Assembly: GCF_020164475.1 (NCBI RefSeq)
Contig: NZ_JAIQWX010000008.1
Location: 1-64,000, forward strand
Reading direction: 5' to 3'
Origin: Pseudomonas sp. REP124
GTDB lineage: Bacteria > Pseudomonadota > Gammaproteobacteria > Pseudomonadales > Pseudomonadaceae
Length of the DNA stretch: 64,000 bases
The translations under genes and the position numbers were made by a program. The first letter of the stretch is position 1. Each line of letters begins with the position of its first letter. The notes beneath the pieces are model-generated. The model was not told where the DNA came from and did no database searches. It saw nothing but the letters and a program-made list of their open reading frames with translations. Shown here piece by piece: positions 36,691 through 44,359 of this stretch.

Positions 36691-36704
36691 AATGAACTAT
36701 TCCG

Positions 36705-37133
36705 TTAAATCTTCAGTTCTTGGGGCTGCTGAGCAGTATGAGGGTGAGCAGCGCCCGCATAGACTTTCAGCTTACGGTACATGTCGCGACCCAGCGGGTT
36801 CTTAGGCAGCATGCCTTTTACCGCGGTCTCGATCACGCGCTCAGGGGCCTTGGCGATCAGCTTTTCAAAGTTGATCGACTTGATGCCGCCCGGGAAACCG
36901 GAGTGGGAGTAGTACATTTTGTCGCTGGTTTTAGCGCCAGTAACACGGATCTGCTCAGCATTGATAACGACGATGTAGTCGCCGGTGTCAACGTGAGGAG
37001 TGTACTCAGGCTTGTGCTTGCCACGCAGACGGCTGGCGATTTCGGTGGCCAGACGACCCAGGGTCTGACCAGCAGCGTCGACGACAAACCAGTCGCGCTT
37101 TACTGTTTCCGGTTTAGCAGTAAAAGTTTTCAT
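36705..37133 (-). CDS. rplM: 50S ribosomal protein L13 (uL13)
   Basis: A 142-residue early-assembly 50S protein ([50 protein letters not shown]). First gene of the rplM-rpsI operon, behind a good sigma-70 promoter with a leader of only about 34 bases. In E. coli L13 represses this operon; a short CCGCC/GGCGG hairpin in the leader could take part, but this is inference. Confidence 0.98.
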   Translation of the reverse strand: MKTFTAKPETVKRDWFVVDAAGQTLGRLATEIASRLRGKHKPEYTPHVDTGDYIVVINAEQIRVTGAKTSDKMYYSHSGFPGGIKSINFEKLIAKAPERVIETAVKGMLPKNPLGRDMYRKLKVYAGAAHPHTAQQPQELKI

Positions 37134-37173
37134 TCTTTATAGCCTCAGGGGCCGCCTGTAAATAAGACGGCGG

Positions 37174-37202
37174 ATCTTACTGAATAGTGCGTACTTTGAC
37201 AA
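37174..37202 (-). promoter_or_regulatory. Sigma-70 promoter of rplM-rpsI
   Basis: On the minus strand TTGTCA (37202-37197), a 17-base spacer and TAAGAT (37179-37174), placing the start near 37167. A clear housekeeping-type promoter. Confidence 0.7.
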
Positions 37203-37377
37203 GTCAAAGGCAGCCGGATACAGACGCTTTCGGGGGCTCGGGTCGGCGCGTCCGTTCAACGGCAAGATTCTTCGGCGGCGGCGCATCACTTCCACTGCAG
37301 AAAGAGGTGCGCAATTATGCAGATTGCGAAAAATATTTCAACCTGCTTTTATGATTGCTTTGCCCAAGGAGGACTCG

Positions 37378-38418
37378 ATGGAGTATCGCCAGTTAGGCCG
37401 GACCAATCTGAACGTCAGCGCGATTTGCCTGGGCACCATGACCTGGGGCGAGCAGAACAGCGAAGCAGACGCCTTCGCCCAGATTGAGCGGGCCAAGAGC
37501 GCCGGAATCAATTTCATCGACACCGCCGAGATGTACCCGGTACCGCCCAAGGCCGAAACCTACGCCACCACCGAACGCTACATCGGCAATTACTTCAAGA
37601 GCCGCGACGATCGCGCCGACTGGATCCTGGCCAGCAAGATCGCCGGCCCGGGCAACACCATCGACTATATCCGTGACAAGAATCTGCGGCACAACCGCCA
37701 GCACATCACCGAAGCCTTGGATGGCAGCCTCAAGCGCCTGCAGACCGACTACATCGACCTCTACCAGTTGCACTGGCCCGAGCGCAGCACCAATTTTTTC
37801 GGACAATTGGGCTACAAGCACAAGATCGAAGCCAACCTGACGCCACTGGAAGACACCCTCGAAGCGCTGGACGAGCAGGTCAAGGCCGGCAAGATCCGCC
37901 ACATCGGTCTGTCCAACGAAACACCCTGGGGCACCATGCGCTTCCTCGCCCTGGCCGAAGCCCGTGGCTGGCCACGCGCGGTATCGATCCAGAACCCCTA
38001 CAACCTGCTCAACCGCAGCTTTGAAGTCGGTCTGGCGGAAATTGCCATCCGCGAACAATGTGGATTGCTCGCCTATTCGCCGCTGGCGTTCGGTTTCCTG
38101 TCAGGCAAGTACGAAGGTGGCGCCCGTCCGCCGAAAGGCCGCCTGAGTCTCTACAGCCGCTTCAGCCGCTATTTCAACCCGCAGTCGGAAGCCGCCTGCA
38201 GCCGCTATGTGGCGCTGGCCCGCGAGCACGGTCTGGATCCGGCGCAAATGGCCCTGGCCTTTGTGACGCAGCAGCCGTTCGTCACCAGCAACATCATTGG
38301 GGCCACGACGCTGGAGCAACTGGACAGCAACATTGCCAGTTTTGATCTGAAATTGTCGGATGAAGTGCTGCAGGGGATCGAGGCGATTCACAAGGATCAT
38401 CCGAATCCGGCGCCGTAA
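37378..38418 (+). CDS. Aldo/keto reductase (Tas-like)
   Basis: A 346-residue NADPH-dependent oxidoreductase, the same length as E. coli Tas. I start it at the ATG at 37378, which has AAGGAGGA 5 bases upstream; the ATG at 37324 has no ribosome site. The catalytic tetrad is visible as Asp and Tyr in FIDTAEMYPVPP, Lys in ILASKIAG and His in LYQLHWPE. Substrate unknown. A stand-alone gene on the strand opposite to its neighbours. Confidence 0.93.
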   Translation: MEYRQLGRTNLNVSAICLGTMTWGEQNSEADAFAQIERAKSAGINFIDTAEMYPVPPKAETYATTERYIGNYFKSRDDRADWILASKIAGPGNTIDYIRDKNLRHNRQHITEALDGSLKRLQTDYIDLYQLHWPERSTNFFGQLGYKHKIEANLTPLEDTLEALDEQVKAGKIRHIGLSNETPWGTMRFLALAEARGWPRAVSIQNPYNLLNRSFEVGLAEIAIREQCGLLAYSPLAFGFLSGKYEGGARPPKGRLSLYSRFSRYFNPQSEAACSRYVALAREHGLDPAQMALAFVTQQPFVTSNIIGATTLEQLDSNIASFDLKLSDEVLQGIEAIHKDHPNPAP

Positions 38419-38449
38419 CTGAGAGGAACGCGGAGCGTCCCCGGCTGCA

Positions 38450-38470
38450 TTCCCACGCAGAGCGTGGGAA
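38450..38470. repeat. Short perfect palindrome
   Basis: TTCCCACGC (38450-38458) and GCGTGGGAA (38462-38470) form a perfect 9-bp dyad around AGA. A weaker, similar dyad (GGAACGC...GCGTCCC) lies just before at about 38425-38441. From memory this is a recurrent Pseudomonas intergenic element. It abuts a REP unit. Confidence 0.65.
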
Positions 38471-38476
38471 CGATCT

Positions 38477-38539
38477 TCGCGGGCAAGCCATGCTCCTACA
38501 AGGATTCGTTGAACCTGTGGGAGCGTGGCTTGCCCGCGA
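38477..38539. repeat. REP-type repeat (copy 3, one arm degraded)
   Basis: TCGCGGGCAAGCC...GCTCCTACAAGG (38477-38503) is inverted against CCTGTGGGAGCG...GCCCGCGA (38514-38539). The left arm lacks a few central bases compared with the right one. It lies between the convergent reductase and acyl-CoA dehydrogenase genes. Confidence 0.8.
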
Positions 38540-38563
38540 TGACGTCGGCCCTGACAAAACCAA

Positions 38564-39700
38564 TTACAGCGACCGCGCAATAATCTCCTTCATGATCTCA
38601 TTGGTCCCCGCATAAATCCGCTGCACCCGCGCATCCGCCCACGCCCGCGCAACCGGGTACTCCCACATGAAGCCGTAACCGCCATGCAACTGCACGCACT
38701 CGTCGAGGACCTTGCATTGCAGGTCGGTGCCCCAGTACTTGGCCATCGCCGCCGTCGGCACGTCCAGCTTGCCTTGCAGATGCAGCTCCATGCAGCGGTC
38801 GACGAAGACCCGGCCGATCTGGATTTCAGTCGCCATCTCCGCCAGCTTGAATCGAGTGTTCTGGAAGTCGGCAATCGATTTGCCGAAAGCCTTGCGCTCG
38901 CGGGTGTATTCCAGCGTCCACTCCAGCGCCGCTTCGGCTGAAGCCAGACCGCCAATCGCCACGGTCAGACGCTCCTGCGGCAATTCCTGCATCAGGTAAG
39001 CAAAACCCATCCCGGCCTGCCCCAACAGGTTTTCCTTCGGTACCCGGACGTCCTGGAAGAACAGCTCCGAGGTGTCCTGGGCCTTCATGCCGACCTTCTC
39101 CAAGCGCTTGCCTTTGTCGAAGCCCAGCGTGTCAGCCTCTACCAGAAACAGGCTGGTGCCCTTGGCGCCTGCCTTCGGATCGGTCTTGGCGACGACAATC
39201 ACCAGATCGGCGAGATAGCCGTTGGTAATGAAGGTTTTCGAGCCGTTGATCACATACTCGTCACCATCCAGCACCGCTGTGGTCTTCACCCCTTGCAGGT
39301 CGGAACCGGCACCAGGCTCGGTCATGGCGATGGCAGTGACCATCTCCCCGGAGACCAGTTTCGGCAGGTATTTTTGTTTCAGCATTTCACTGCCGTAATG
39401 CAGGATGTACGGCGCCACGATGTCCGAATGCAGGGAGAAACCGATGCCGGTCAGCCCCAGCCGCCCCACCTCTTCGATCACCACCGCGCTGTACAGAAAG
39501 TCCGCCCCCAGGCCGCCGTATTCTTCCGGCAGGTGTGAGCACAACATCCCCGCCTCCCCGGCCTTGTTCCAGAGTTTGCGATCGATGAAACCCTGTTTTT
39601 CCCACTGTCCATGGAACGGTACCGCTTCTTTTTCGAGAAAGGTTCGCACGCTGTCACGGAAGAGTTCGTGCTCGGAACTGAACAAGGTTCTGGGGATCAT
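38564..39700 (-). CDS. Acyl-CoA dehydrogenase, long-chain type
   Basis: A 378-residue FAD enzyme catalysing alpha,beta-desaturation of acyl-CoA, start ATG 39700 (MIPRTLFSSEHELFRDS). The frame stays open far upstream, but that part is antisense to the next gene. FAD/substrate motifs: AMTEPGAGSDLQG and INGSKTFITNG. The C-terminal motif reads YAGTNEIMKE, without the Glu used by short/medium-chain enzymes; the region ALEWTLEYTRERKAFGK matches the long-chain type, where a Glu in this helix is the base. Substrate chain unproven. Divergent from a GlxA-type regulator. Confidence 0.93.
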   Translation of the reverse strand: MIPRTLFSSEHELFRDSVRTFLEKEAVPFHGQWEKQGFIDRKLWNKAGEAGMLCSHLPEEYGGLGADFLYSAVVIEEVGRLGLTGIGFSLHSDIVAPYILHYGSEMLKQKYLPKLVSGEMVTAIAMTEPGAGSDLQGVKTTAVLDGDEYVINGSKTFITNGYLADLVIVVAKTDPKAGAKGTSLFLVEADTLGFDKGKRLEKVGMKAQDTSELFFQDVRVPKENLLGQAGMGFAYLMQELPQERLTVAIGGLASAEAALEWTLEYTRERKAFGKSIADFQNTRFKLAEMATEIQIGRVFVDRCMELHLQGKLDVPTAAMAKYWGTDLQCKVLDECVQLHGGYGFMWEYPVARAWADARVQRIYAGTNEIMKEIIARSL

Positions 39701-39847
39701 GCGGCACCTGTCGTTAATTTTTGGAAGAAGTTGACCTTCAGAGACTAAGCCGCAGGTCCGATACAGGACACTGGACACATCCGACAAAAAATAAGACGAT
39801 CCAGCCGTCTGGTGACCACTTTCCCCTATAAGAACAAAAGTTGAATT

Positions 39848-40843
39848 ATGTCTAACCAAGCCTCCACGCCCCTGCGGCGCGTCAGCATCCTGGCCTTCGA
39901 CCGGGTTTTCGCTTCCACCCTCATGCAAGCCAAGGATTTCTTCCACCTCGCCAGCCTGCGCTACGGCAAGCAGTTGGGCCACGGTCTGGTACCGGCCTTC
40001 GAAACCCGGCTGGTCAGCCCCGACGGCAAACCGGTGCAGAGTTTCAGCAATGTGCTGATGCCGGTGGACGGCGGACTGGAAAATGCCGACATCATCGTCA
40101 TTCCCGCGTTCTGGGACGATTTCGAAATCCTCTGCCAGCGTTATCCACAGGTCCTGCCGTGGCTGCGCCAGCAACATGCCCGCGGCGCAGTACTGTGCGG
40201 CGAGGCCACCGGGGTGTTCTGGCTGGCGGAAGCCGGGCTGCTCGACGGCAAGGAAGCGACCACCTACTGGCGCTTCTTCAATGCCTTCGCCGAACGCTTC
40301 CCGCGTGTTTACCTGAATCAGGACAAGCACCTGACCGACGCCGACAATCTGTACTGCGCCGGCGGCACCACCTCCGCCTGCGATTTGTACATTTATCTGA
40401 TCGAACGCTTCTGCGGCGCCAACGTGTCTCAGGCCGTGGCACGAGACATTCTCTATGAAGTGCAGCGCAGCTACTCGCCGGGACGCATCGGCTTCGGCGG
40501 CCAGAAACTGCATCAGGATGTGATCATCCTGCAGATCCAGCACTGGCTCGAAGAACACTTCGCCGACAAATTCCGCTTCGAAGACGTCGCCCGCGAGCAC
40601 GGCATGAGCATCCGCAACTTCATGCGCCGCTTCCAGACCGCCACCGGCGACAAGCCTTTGCACTACCTGCAGCGCCTGCGCATCGAAACCGCCAAGGGCC
40701 TGCTGTCGGGCAGCCGCAAGAGCATCAAGACCATCAGCTACGAAGTCGGCTACGACGACGCCAGCTTCTTCGCCCGCCTGTTCCGCCAGCACACCGAGCT
40801 TTCGCCGAACCAGTATCGCCAGCAGTTCCAGCAAGCGGCCTAA
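39848..40843 (+). CDS. GlxA-family transcriptional regulator (DJ-1/PfpI plus AraC)
   Basis: A 331-residue regulator. The N-terminal part (about 10-200) is a class I glutamine-amidotransferase-like/DJ-1 domain with a cysteine in the nucleophile-elbow position (AVLCGEATGVFWLAEAG). The C-terminal part is an AraC-type double helix-turn-helix (FRFEDVAREHGMSIRNFMRRF and SIKTISYEVGYDDASFFARLFR). Divergently placed 147 bases from the acyl-CoA dehydrogenase gene, which is its most likely target. Ligand unknown. Confidence 0.92.
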   Translation: MSNQASTPLRRVSILAFDRVFASTLMQAKDFFHLASLRYGKQLGHGLVPAFETRLVSPDGKPVQSFSNVLMPVDGGLENADIIVIPAFWDDFEILCQRYPQVLPWLRQQHARGAVLCGEATGVFWLAEAGLLDGKEATTYWRFFNAFAERFPRVYLNQDKHLTDADNLYCAGGTTSACDLYIYLIERFCGANVSQAVARDILYEVQRSYSPGRIGFGGQKLHQDVIILQIQHWLEEHFADKFRFEDVAREHGMSIRNFMRRFQTATGDKPLHYLQRLRIETAKGLLSGSRKSIKTISYEVGYDDASFFARLFRQHTELSPNQYRQQFQQAA

Positions 40844-40852
40844 CCCCTCCCC

Positions 40853-40948
40853 CTTGTAGGAGCAAGGCTTGCCCGCGAAGACGGAGTGACATTCAACATC
40901 TCCGTTGGCTGACACGCCGCCTTCGCGGGCAAGCCTCGCTCCCACAGG
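40853..40948. repeat. REP-type palindromic repeat (copy 4)
   Basis: CTTGTAGGAGCAAGGCTTGC...GCAAGCCTCGCTCCCACAGG, two inverted REP units with a central ACGGAG/CTCCGT dyad. It marks the left edge of the nitrilase-asparaginase block. The remaining gap to 41098 shows no gene and no clear promoter. Confidence 0.85.
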
Positions 40949-41098
40949 GATTCCGGGTGCCTAGGCAATTTGGTACACATTTTCGGAAACAGACTACAAC
41001 CCGAACAGAATCGCCTGACTTACACCCACCTGCGACTTCACCTTTTATTGGCACGCCACTGAAACAGCGTGAACAACAATAAAAAGAGGTCATCAGGA

Positions 41099-41986
41099 AT
41101 GAGCGAGCCAACAAGCCCCGTTCGTGTCGCCGTCGTGCAATTCGATCCTCAGGTCGGCGTCGAGAACCATGAAGCCAACCTGAGCCAGAGTCTTGAACTG
41201 GCGCAGGAAGCGGTAAACGGCGGGGCAAATCTCATCGTGCTGCCGGAGCTGTGCAACACGGGTTATCTCTTCACCAACCGGCAGGATGCCTTCGCCCATG
41301 CCGAGCGGGTTCCCGACGGGCCGAGCGTTCAACTCTGGATCGACTTCGCCCGCAAACAAAAGGTTTACCTGGTAGCCGGTGTCGCCGAACGCGATGGCAT
41401 GCGGCTGTTCAATACGGGCGTCCTGCTCGGTCCATGCGGCTTTATCGGCAAATATCGCAAGGCCCATCTCTGGAATCTGGAGAAGCTCTGGTTCACGCCC
41501 GGTGATCTGGGCTTTCCGGTATTCGATACGCCCATCGGCCGCATTGGGCTGCTGATCTGCTGGGACATCTGGTTCCCTGAAGTGCCGCGAATCCTCAGCC
41601 AGCAGGGCGCGGACATCATTTGCAGCCTGAACAACTGGGTCTGGACGCCACCTCCGCTGTTCGACGATGCCGGCAAGTGCATGGCGTCGTACCTGACCAT
41701 GACTGCGGCGCACGTCAATAACGTGTTTATCGCGGCAGCCAGCCGGATCGGCGAGGAACGAGGCGCCCGTTATCTAGGATGTTCACTGATTGCCGGCACC
41801 AACGGCTGGCCGATCGGCGCCGTGGCCTCGGCAGATCAGCAGGAGATACTGTTCGCCGATATCGACCTGACCAGTTCGCGCAGCGCGCCGATCTGGAATG
41901 CCCTCAACGATCTGCATCGTGATCGGCGCACCGATCTGTACGACCCGATGCTCGGTTACACCCATCACCCTCGCCTCCCGCGTTGA
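41099..41986 (+). CDS. Nitrilase-superfamily carbon-nitrogen hydrolase
   Basis: A 295-residue cytoplasmic hydrolase of amide, nitrile or carbamoyl bonds. The catalytic triad is present: Glu50 (VLPELCNTGY), Lys121 (KYRKAHLW) and Cys154 (LLICWDIWFPE). The Lys region and CWD rather than a nitrile-type CWE sequence favour an amidase-like branch. The ATG at 41099 is chosen; an in-frame ATG 30 bases earlier is weaker. It is 13 bases from a membrane protein gene with its own GGAGG, and an asparaginase follows, suggesting stepwise release of ammonia. Substrate unknown. Confidence 0.88.
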   Translation: MSEPTSPVRVAVVQFDPQVGVENHEANLSQSLELAQEAVNGGANLIVLPELCNTGYLFTNRQDAFAHAERVPDGPSVQLWIDFARKQKVYLVAGVAERDGMRLFNTGVLLGPCGFIGKYRKAHLWNLEKLWFTPGDLGFPVFDTPIGRIGLLICWDIWFPEVPRILSQQGADIICSLNNWVWTPPPLFDDAGKCMASYLTMTAAHVNNVFIAAASRIGEERGARYLGCSLIAGTNGWPIGAVASADQQEILFADIDLTSSRSAPIWNALNDLHRDRRTDLYDPMLGYTHHPRLPR

Positions 41987-41999
41987 AGGAGGCCTGACC

Positions 42000-43184
42000 A
42001 TGGATTTTTCCACCGCAAGAAACCAACGTGTCAGTCCTACGGACAAAACCGTTGCCCTGCTGTTCATCGGCGCGATATTGCTTATTGTCTGCCTGTGGCT
42101 GGACAACCGAGCCCTGGGGGCGACGCACTGGCCGGGCTACGGCGAGATGGTCTCGGCACTCCCCGATCCGCTTGCCTGGTTACGCTGGGTACTAGGTGAT
42201 ATCAGCGAGGTGGCGTTCTACAAGCACGAGTTCGCCTCGATCGGTCTGCTGGCTGGCGCCTATCTCGCCTACTATGCAAGTCGAACGGGCAAGTCCTGGC
42301 AGGGCTTTGCCATTTCCTATGGCACGGGGCTTTGGCCGTGGCTGGTCACCAGTTCGTTGCTGGGGTTGCTCTTGAGCAATCTACTGTGGGGGTGGACAGT
42401 CAGCGCCGGCGACTGGCAGCCCACCTTCGTCGCCTTCGTTTCGTTGCCGGCGGCGATGGTGCTGATGTTCGGTGGCGGCTGGAAGGTCACGATCAACGCC
42501 GCAATCATGGGAGCACTGCTGGTCACGCCGATGTGCCTGTTGATAGTCAACTATGTTTGCAATCCATTGGCCCTGCCAGCGGTGATCGGCAACGTAGCGG
42601 GTATGGCCATCGCCAGCGTAGTAGCGTTTCTGATCTGCCGATATTGGCCGAGTTTGGTGAGGACAACGCGACCCGAGAAACCAGCCGCCACCCCTGCTCC
42701 CAAAACACCTGGCTACGGCGTGATCTGGACCCTGCGCCGGGTATTGGCGGACTTTTCCGAGGCCCCCTTCTTCGGCAACGAGTGGGCCAGTCTTGGCCTG
42801 CTATTGGGCGCAGTACTGGCCTACAGCCTTAACCCCCTGAGCCCGGCATACGGTTCCGGCCTGCTGTTGCACATCATCGCCGCCCAGGCGCTGACCTCCG
42901 CCATTGGCGTGCTGTTCTGGCGTCACCAATGGATGGCGCACGGCTGGTATCCCACCTACATCCCGCTGGTGTCGGTCGTGCCCGCATCGATCCTGACCCA
43001 CGGCGCCAGCTGGGGAGTCATGGTGACGAGCGCGTGGCTGGGCGCATTGCTGGCCCCTCCCCTGGCCCATGCAATCGCCAAACGCCTGCCGGCCGACATG
43101 CACACCTACATCGCCAATGTCCTGTCGATGGCCATCAGCACGCTTCTGATCGTGCCGCTGATCGGCTTCATGTTCGGGGAATAA
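42000..43184 (+). CDS. Membrane protein with internal duplication, possible transporter
   Basis: A 394-residue polytopic protein I do not recognise. TM1 is at about 18-35. Two homologous units follow: residues 60-216 and 243-393. Each opens with an amphipathic start (LRWVLGDISEVAFYKHEFAS and LRRVLADFSEAPFFGNEWAS) and then has five hydrophobic segments, joined by a Pro/Ala/Lys linker (about 222-238). Five helices per unit would place the halves in opposite orientation, a common transporter architecture. ATG at 42000 follows GGAGG. Between a nitrilase and an asparaginase, it may import their amide substrate; this is inference. Confidence 0.75.
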   Translation: MDFSTARNQRVSPTDKTVALLFIGAILLIVCLWLDNRALGATHWPGYGEMVSALPDPLAWLRWVLGDISEVAFYKHEFASIGLLAGAYLAYYASRTGKSWQGFAISYGTGLWPWLVTSSLLGLLLSNLLWGWTVSAGDWQPTFVAFVSLPAAMVLMFGGGWKVTINAAIMGALLVTPMCLLIVNYVCNPLALPAVIGNVAGMAIASVVAFLICRYWPSLVRTTRPEKPAATPAPKTPGYGVIWTLRRVLADFSEAPFFGNEWASLGLLLGAVLAYSLNPLSPAYGSGLLLHIIAAQALTSAIGVLFWRHQWMAHGWYPTYIPLVSVVPASILTHGASWGVMVTSAWLGALLAPPLAHAIAKRLPADMHTYIANVLSMAISTLLIVPLIGFMFGE

Positions 43185-43219
43185 CCAACCCTTCCCATCT
43201 CAAACGAGCGAGGTATCAC

Positions 43220-44215
43220 ATGGACCTGCCAAAACTGGCCATCGCGGCACTCGGCGGCACGGTGAGCATGCAAACCGGCAAGACCGGTAAAGGGGTGACG
43301 CCGTCGGTCAGCGGCGAAACCCTGCTGGCCTCCATTCCGGGGCTCAATACGCTGGCCCGGGTGACGGTGGAAACCCTGGGCCTGCTGCCCAGCGCTTCGC
43401 AGGATTTCGAGTTTTTGCTGAGTGTGTTGGCCTGGGCGAAGTTTCAGATCAAGCAGGGTGCCGCGGGGGTGGTGATTACCCAGGGCACCGACACTCTCGA
43501 AGAGGCCGCGCAGTTCTTCGATTATCTGTGGCCCCACGACCAGCCCCTGGTGCTGACCGGTGCGATGCGTTCCGCTGTACAGCCGGGTGCAGACGGGCCT
43601 GCGAACTTGCTGGATGCCTGTCGTGTCGCCCTGGCGGAGAACAGCCGGCAGCGCGGGGTTCAGGTGGTGATGAACGGGCAGATTCATATGGCGCACAGCA
43701 TACGCAAGACCGACTCGCTGGCCCTGCAGGCATTCACTTCACCCAACATGGGCCCGGCGGGGCTGTTGCTGGAGGATCGGGTTTGCTACCTGCGCTCGTC
43801 GGACCCGCGCGTCGTGTTGCCTTTGCCGCAACAGACCAGCCACAAAGTCGCGCTGCTCGAGGCATCGCTGTCGGCCGACATTCTGCTGCTGGAAAACATC
43901 GTTGCGCTGGGGTACGACGGGCTGGTTATCGCAGGTTTCGGTGCCGGTCACGTCTCGCCGGACTGGGCGACGGAGATTGGGCATATCGCCAAGGACATTC
44001 CGGTGATCGTCGCTACGCGTACCGGCTCCGGGTCTACGGCGCGGGCTACTTATGGTTTCAGAGGTGGCGAGATGGATTTGATTCGCAAGGGAGTGTCGAT
44101 GGCGGGGTTTGTGTGTCCGCGCAAGGCGAGGATTCTGTTGTGGCTGCTGATCGGGTGTCAGCAGCAGGATGAGGTGGGGCGGTATCTGAATGGTGATTCC
44201 TTTCCCAAAAACTAA
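43220..44215 (+). CDS. L-asparaginase, type I-like (cytoplasmic)
   Basis: A 331-residue enzyme hydrolysing asparagine, or a related amide, to the acid and ammonia. The two active-site threonine motifs are present: GGTVSM (12-17) and TQGTDTLEE (87-95), with TGAMR following. No signal peptide, so it is cytoplasmic, unlike the periplasmic type II enzyme. The start ATG at 43220 has GAGG 8 bases before. 35 bases after the membrane protein gene, same operon. The N-terminal flexible loop (QTGKTGKGVTPSVSG) is somewhat unusual and may change specificity. Confidence 0.88.
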   Translation: MDLPKLAIAALGGTVSMQTGKTGKGVTPSVSGETLLASIPGLNTLARVTVETLGLLPSASQDFEFLLSVLAWAKFQIKQGAAGVVITQGTDTLEEAAQFFDYLWPHDQPLVLTGAMRSAVQPGADGPANLLDACRVALAENSRQRGVQVVMNGQIHMAHSIRKTDSLALQAFTSPNMGPAGLLLEDRVCYLRSSDPRVVLPLPQQTSHKVALLEASLSADILLLENIVALGYDGLVIAGFGAGHVSPDWATEIGHIAKDIPVIVATRTGSGSTARATYGFRGGEMDLIRKGVSMAGFVCPRKARILLWLLIGCQQQDEVGRYLNGDSFPKN

Positions 44216-44222
44216 ACATGAC

Positions 44223-44316
44223 CCTGTAGGAGCGAGGCTTGCCCGCGAAGGCGGTGTGCCTGCTGCCTTGATGCTGAATGTGCCGCCGTCTTCGCGGGCA
44301 AGCCTCGCTCCTACAG
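44223..44316. repeat. REP-type palindromic repeat (copy 5)
   Basis: CCTGTAGGAGCGAGGCTTGC...GCAAGCCTCGCTCCTACAG, 8 bases after the asparaginase stop. With copy 4 at 40853-40948 it brackets the three-gene operon. Confidence 0.87.
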
Positions 44317-44328
44317 TGGGCAATATGA

Positions 44329-44354
44329 AAAAGGCCTGCGATTGCAGGCCTTTT
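44329..44354. terminator. Bidirectional terminator between asparaginase and zapE
   Basis: AAAAGGCCTGC (44329-44339) pairs with GCAGGCCTTTT (44344-44354) around GATT. It would end zapE on the minus strand and the nitrilase operon on the plus strand. Confidence 0.85.
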
Positions 44355-44359
44355 CTTTG

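Noticed and set aside
39701-40945. A 415-residue N-terminal extension of the acyl-CoA dehydrogenase
   Set aside because: This part is antisense to the GlxA-type regulator and has no family resemblance; the enzyme family begins at the ATG at 39700.
41047-41061. Possible sigma-54 promoter (TGGCAC) before the nitrilase gene
   Set aside because: The -24 half matches, but the -12 TTGC half is missing: the sequence there reads TGAAA.
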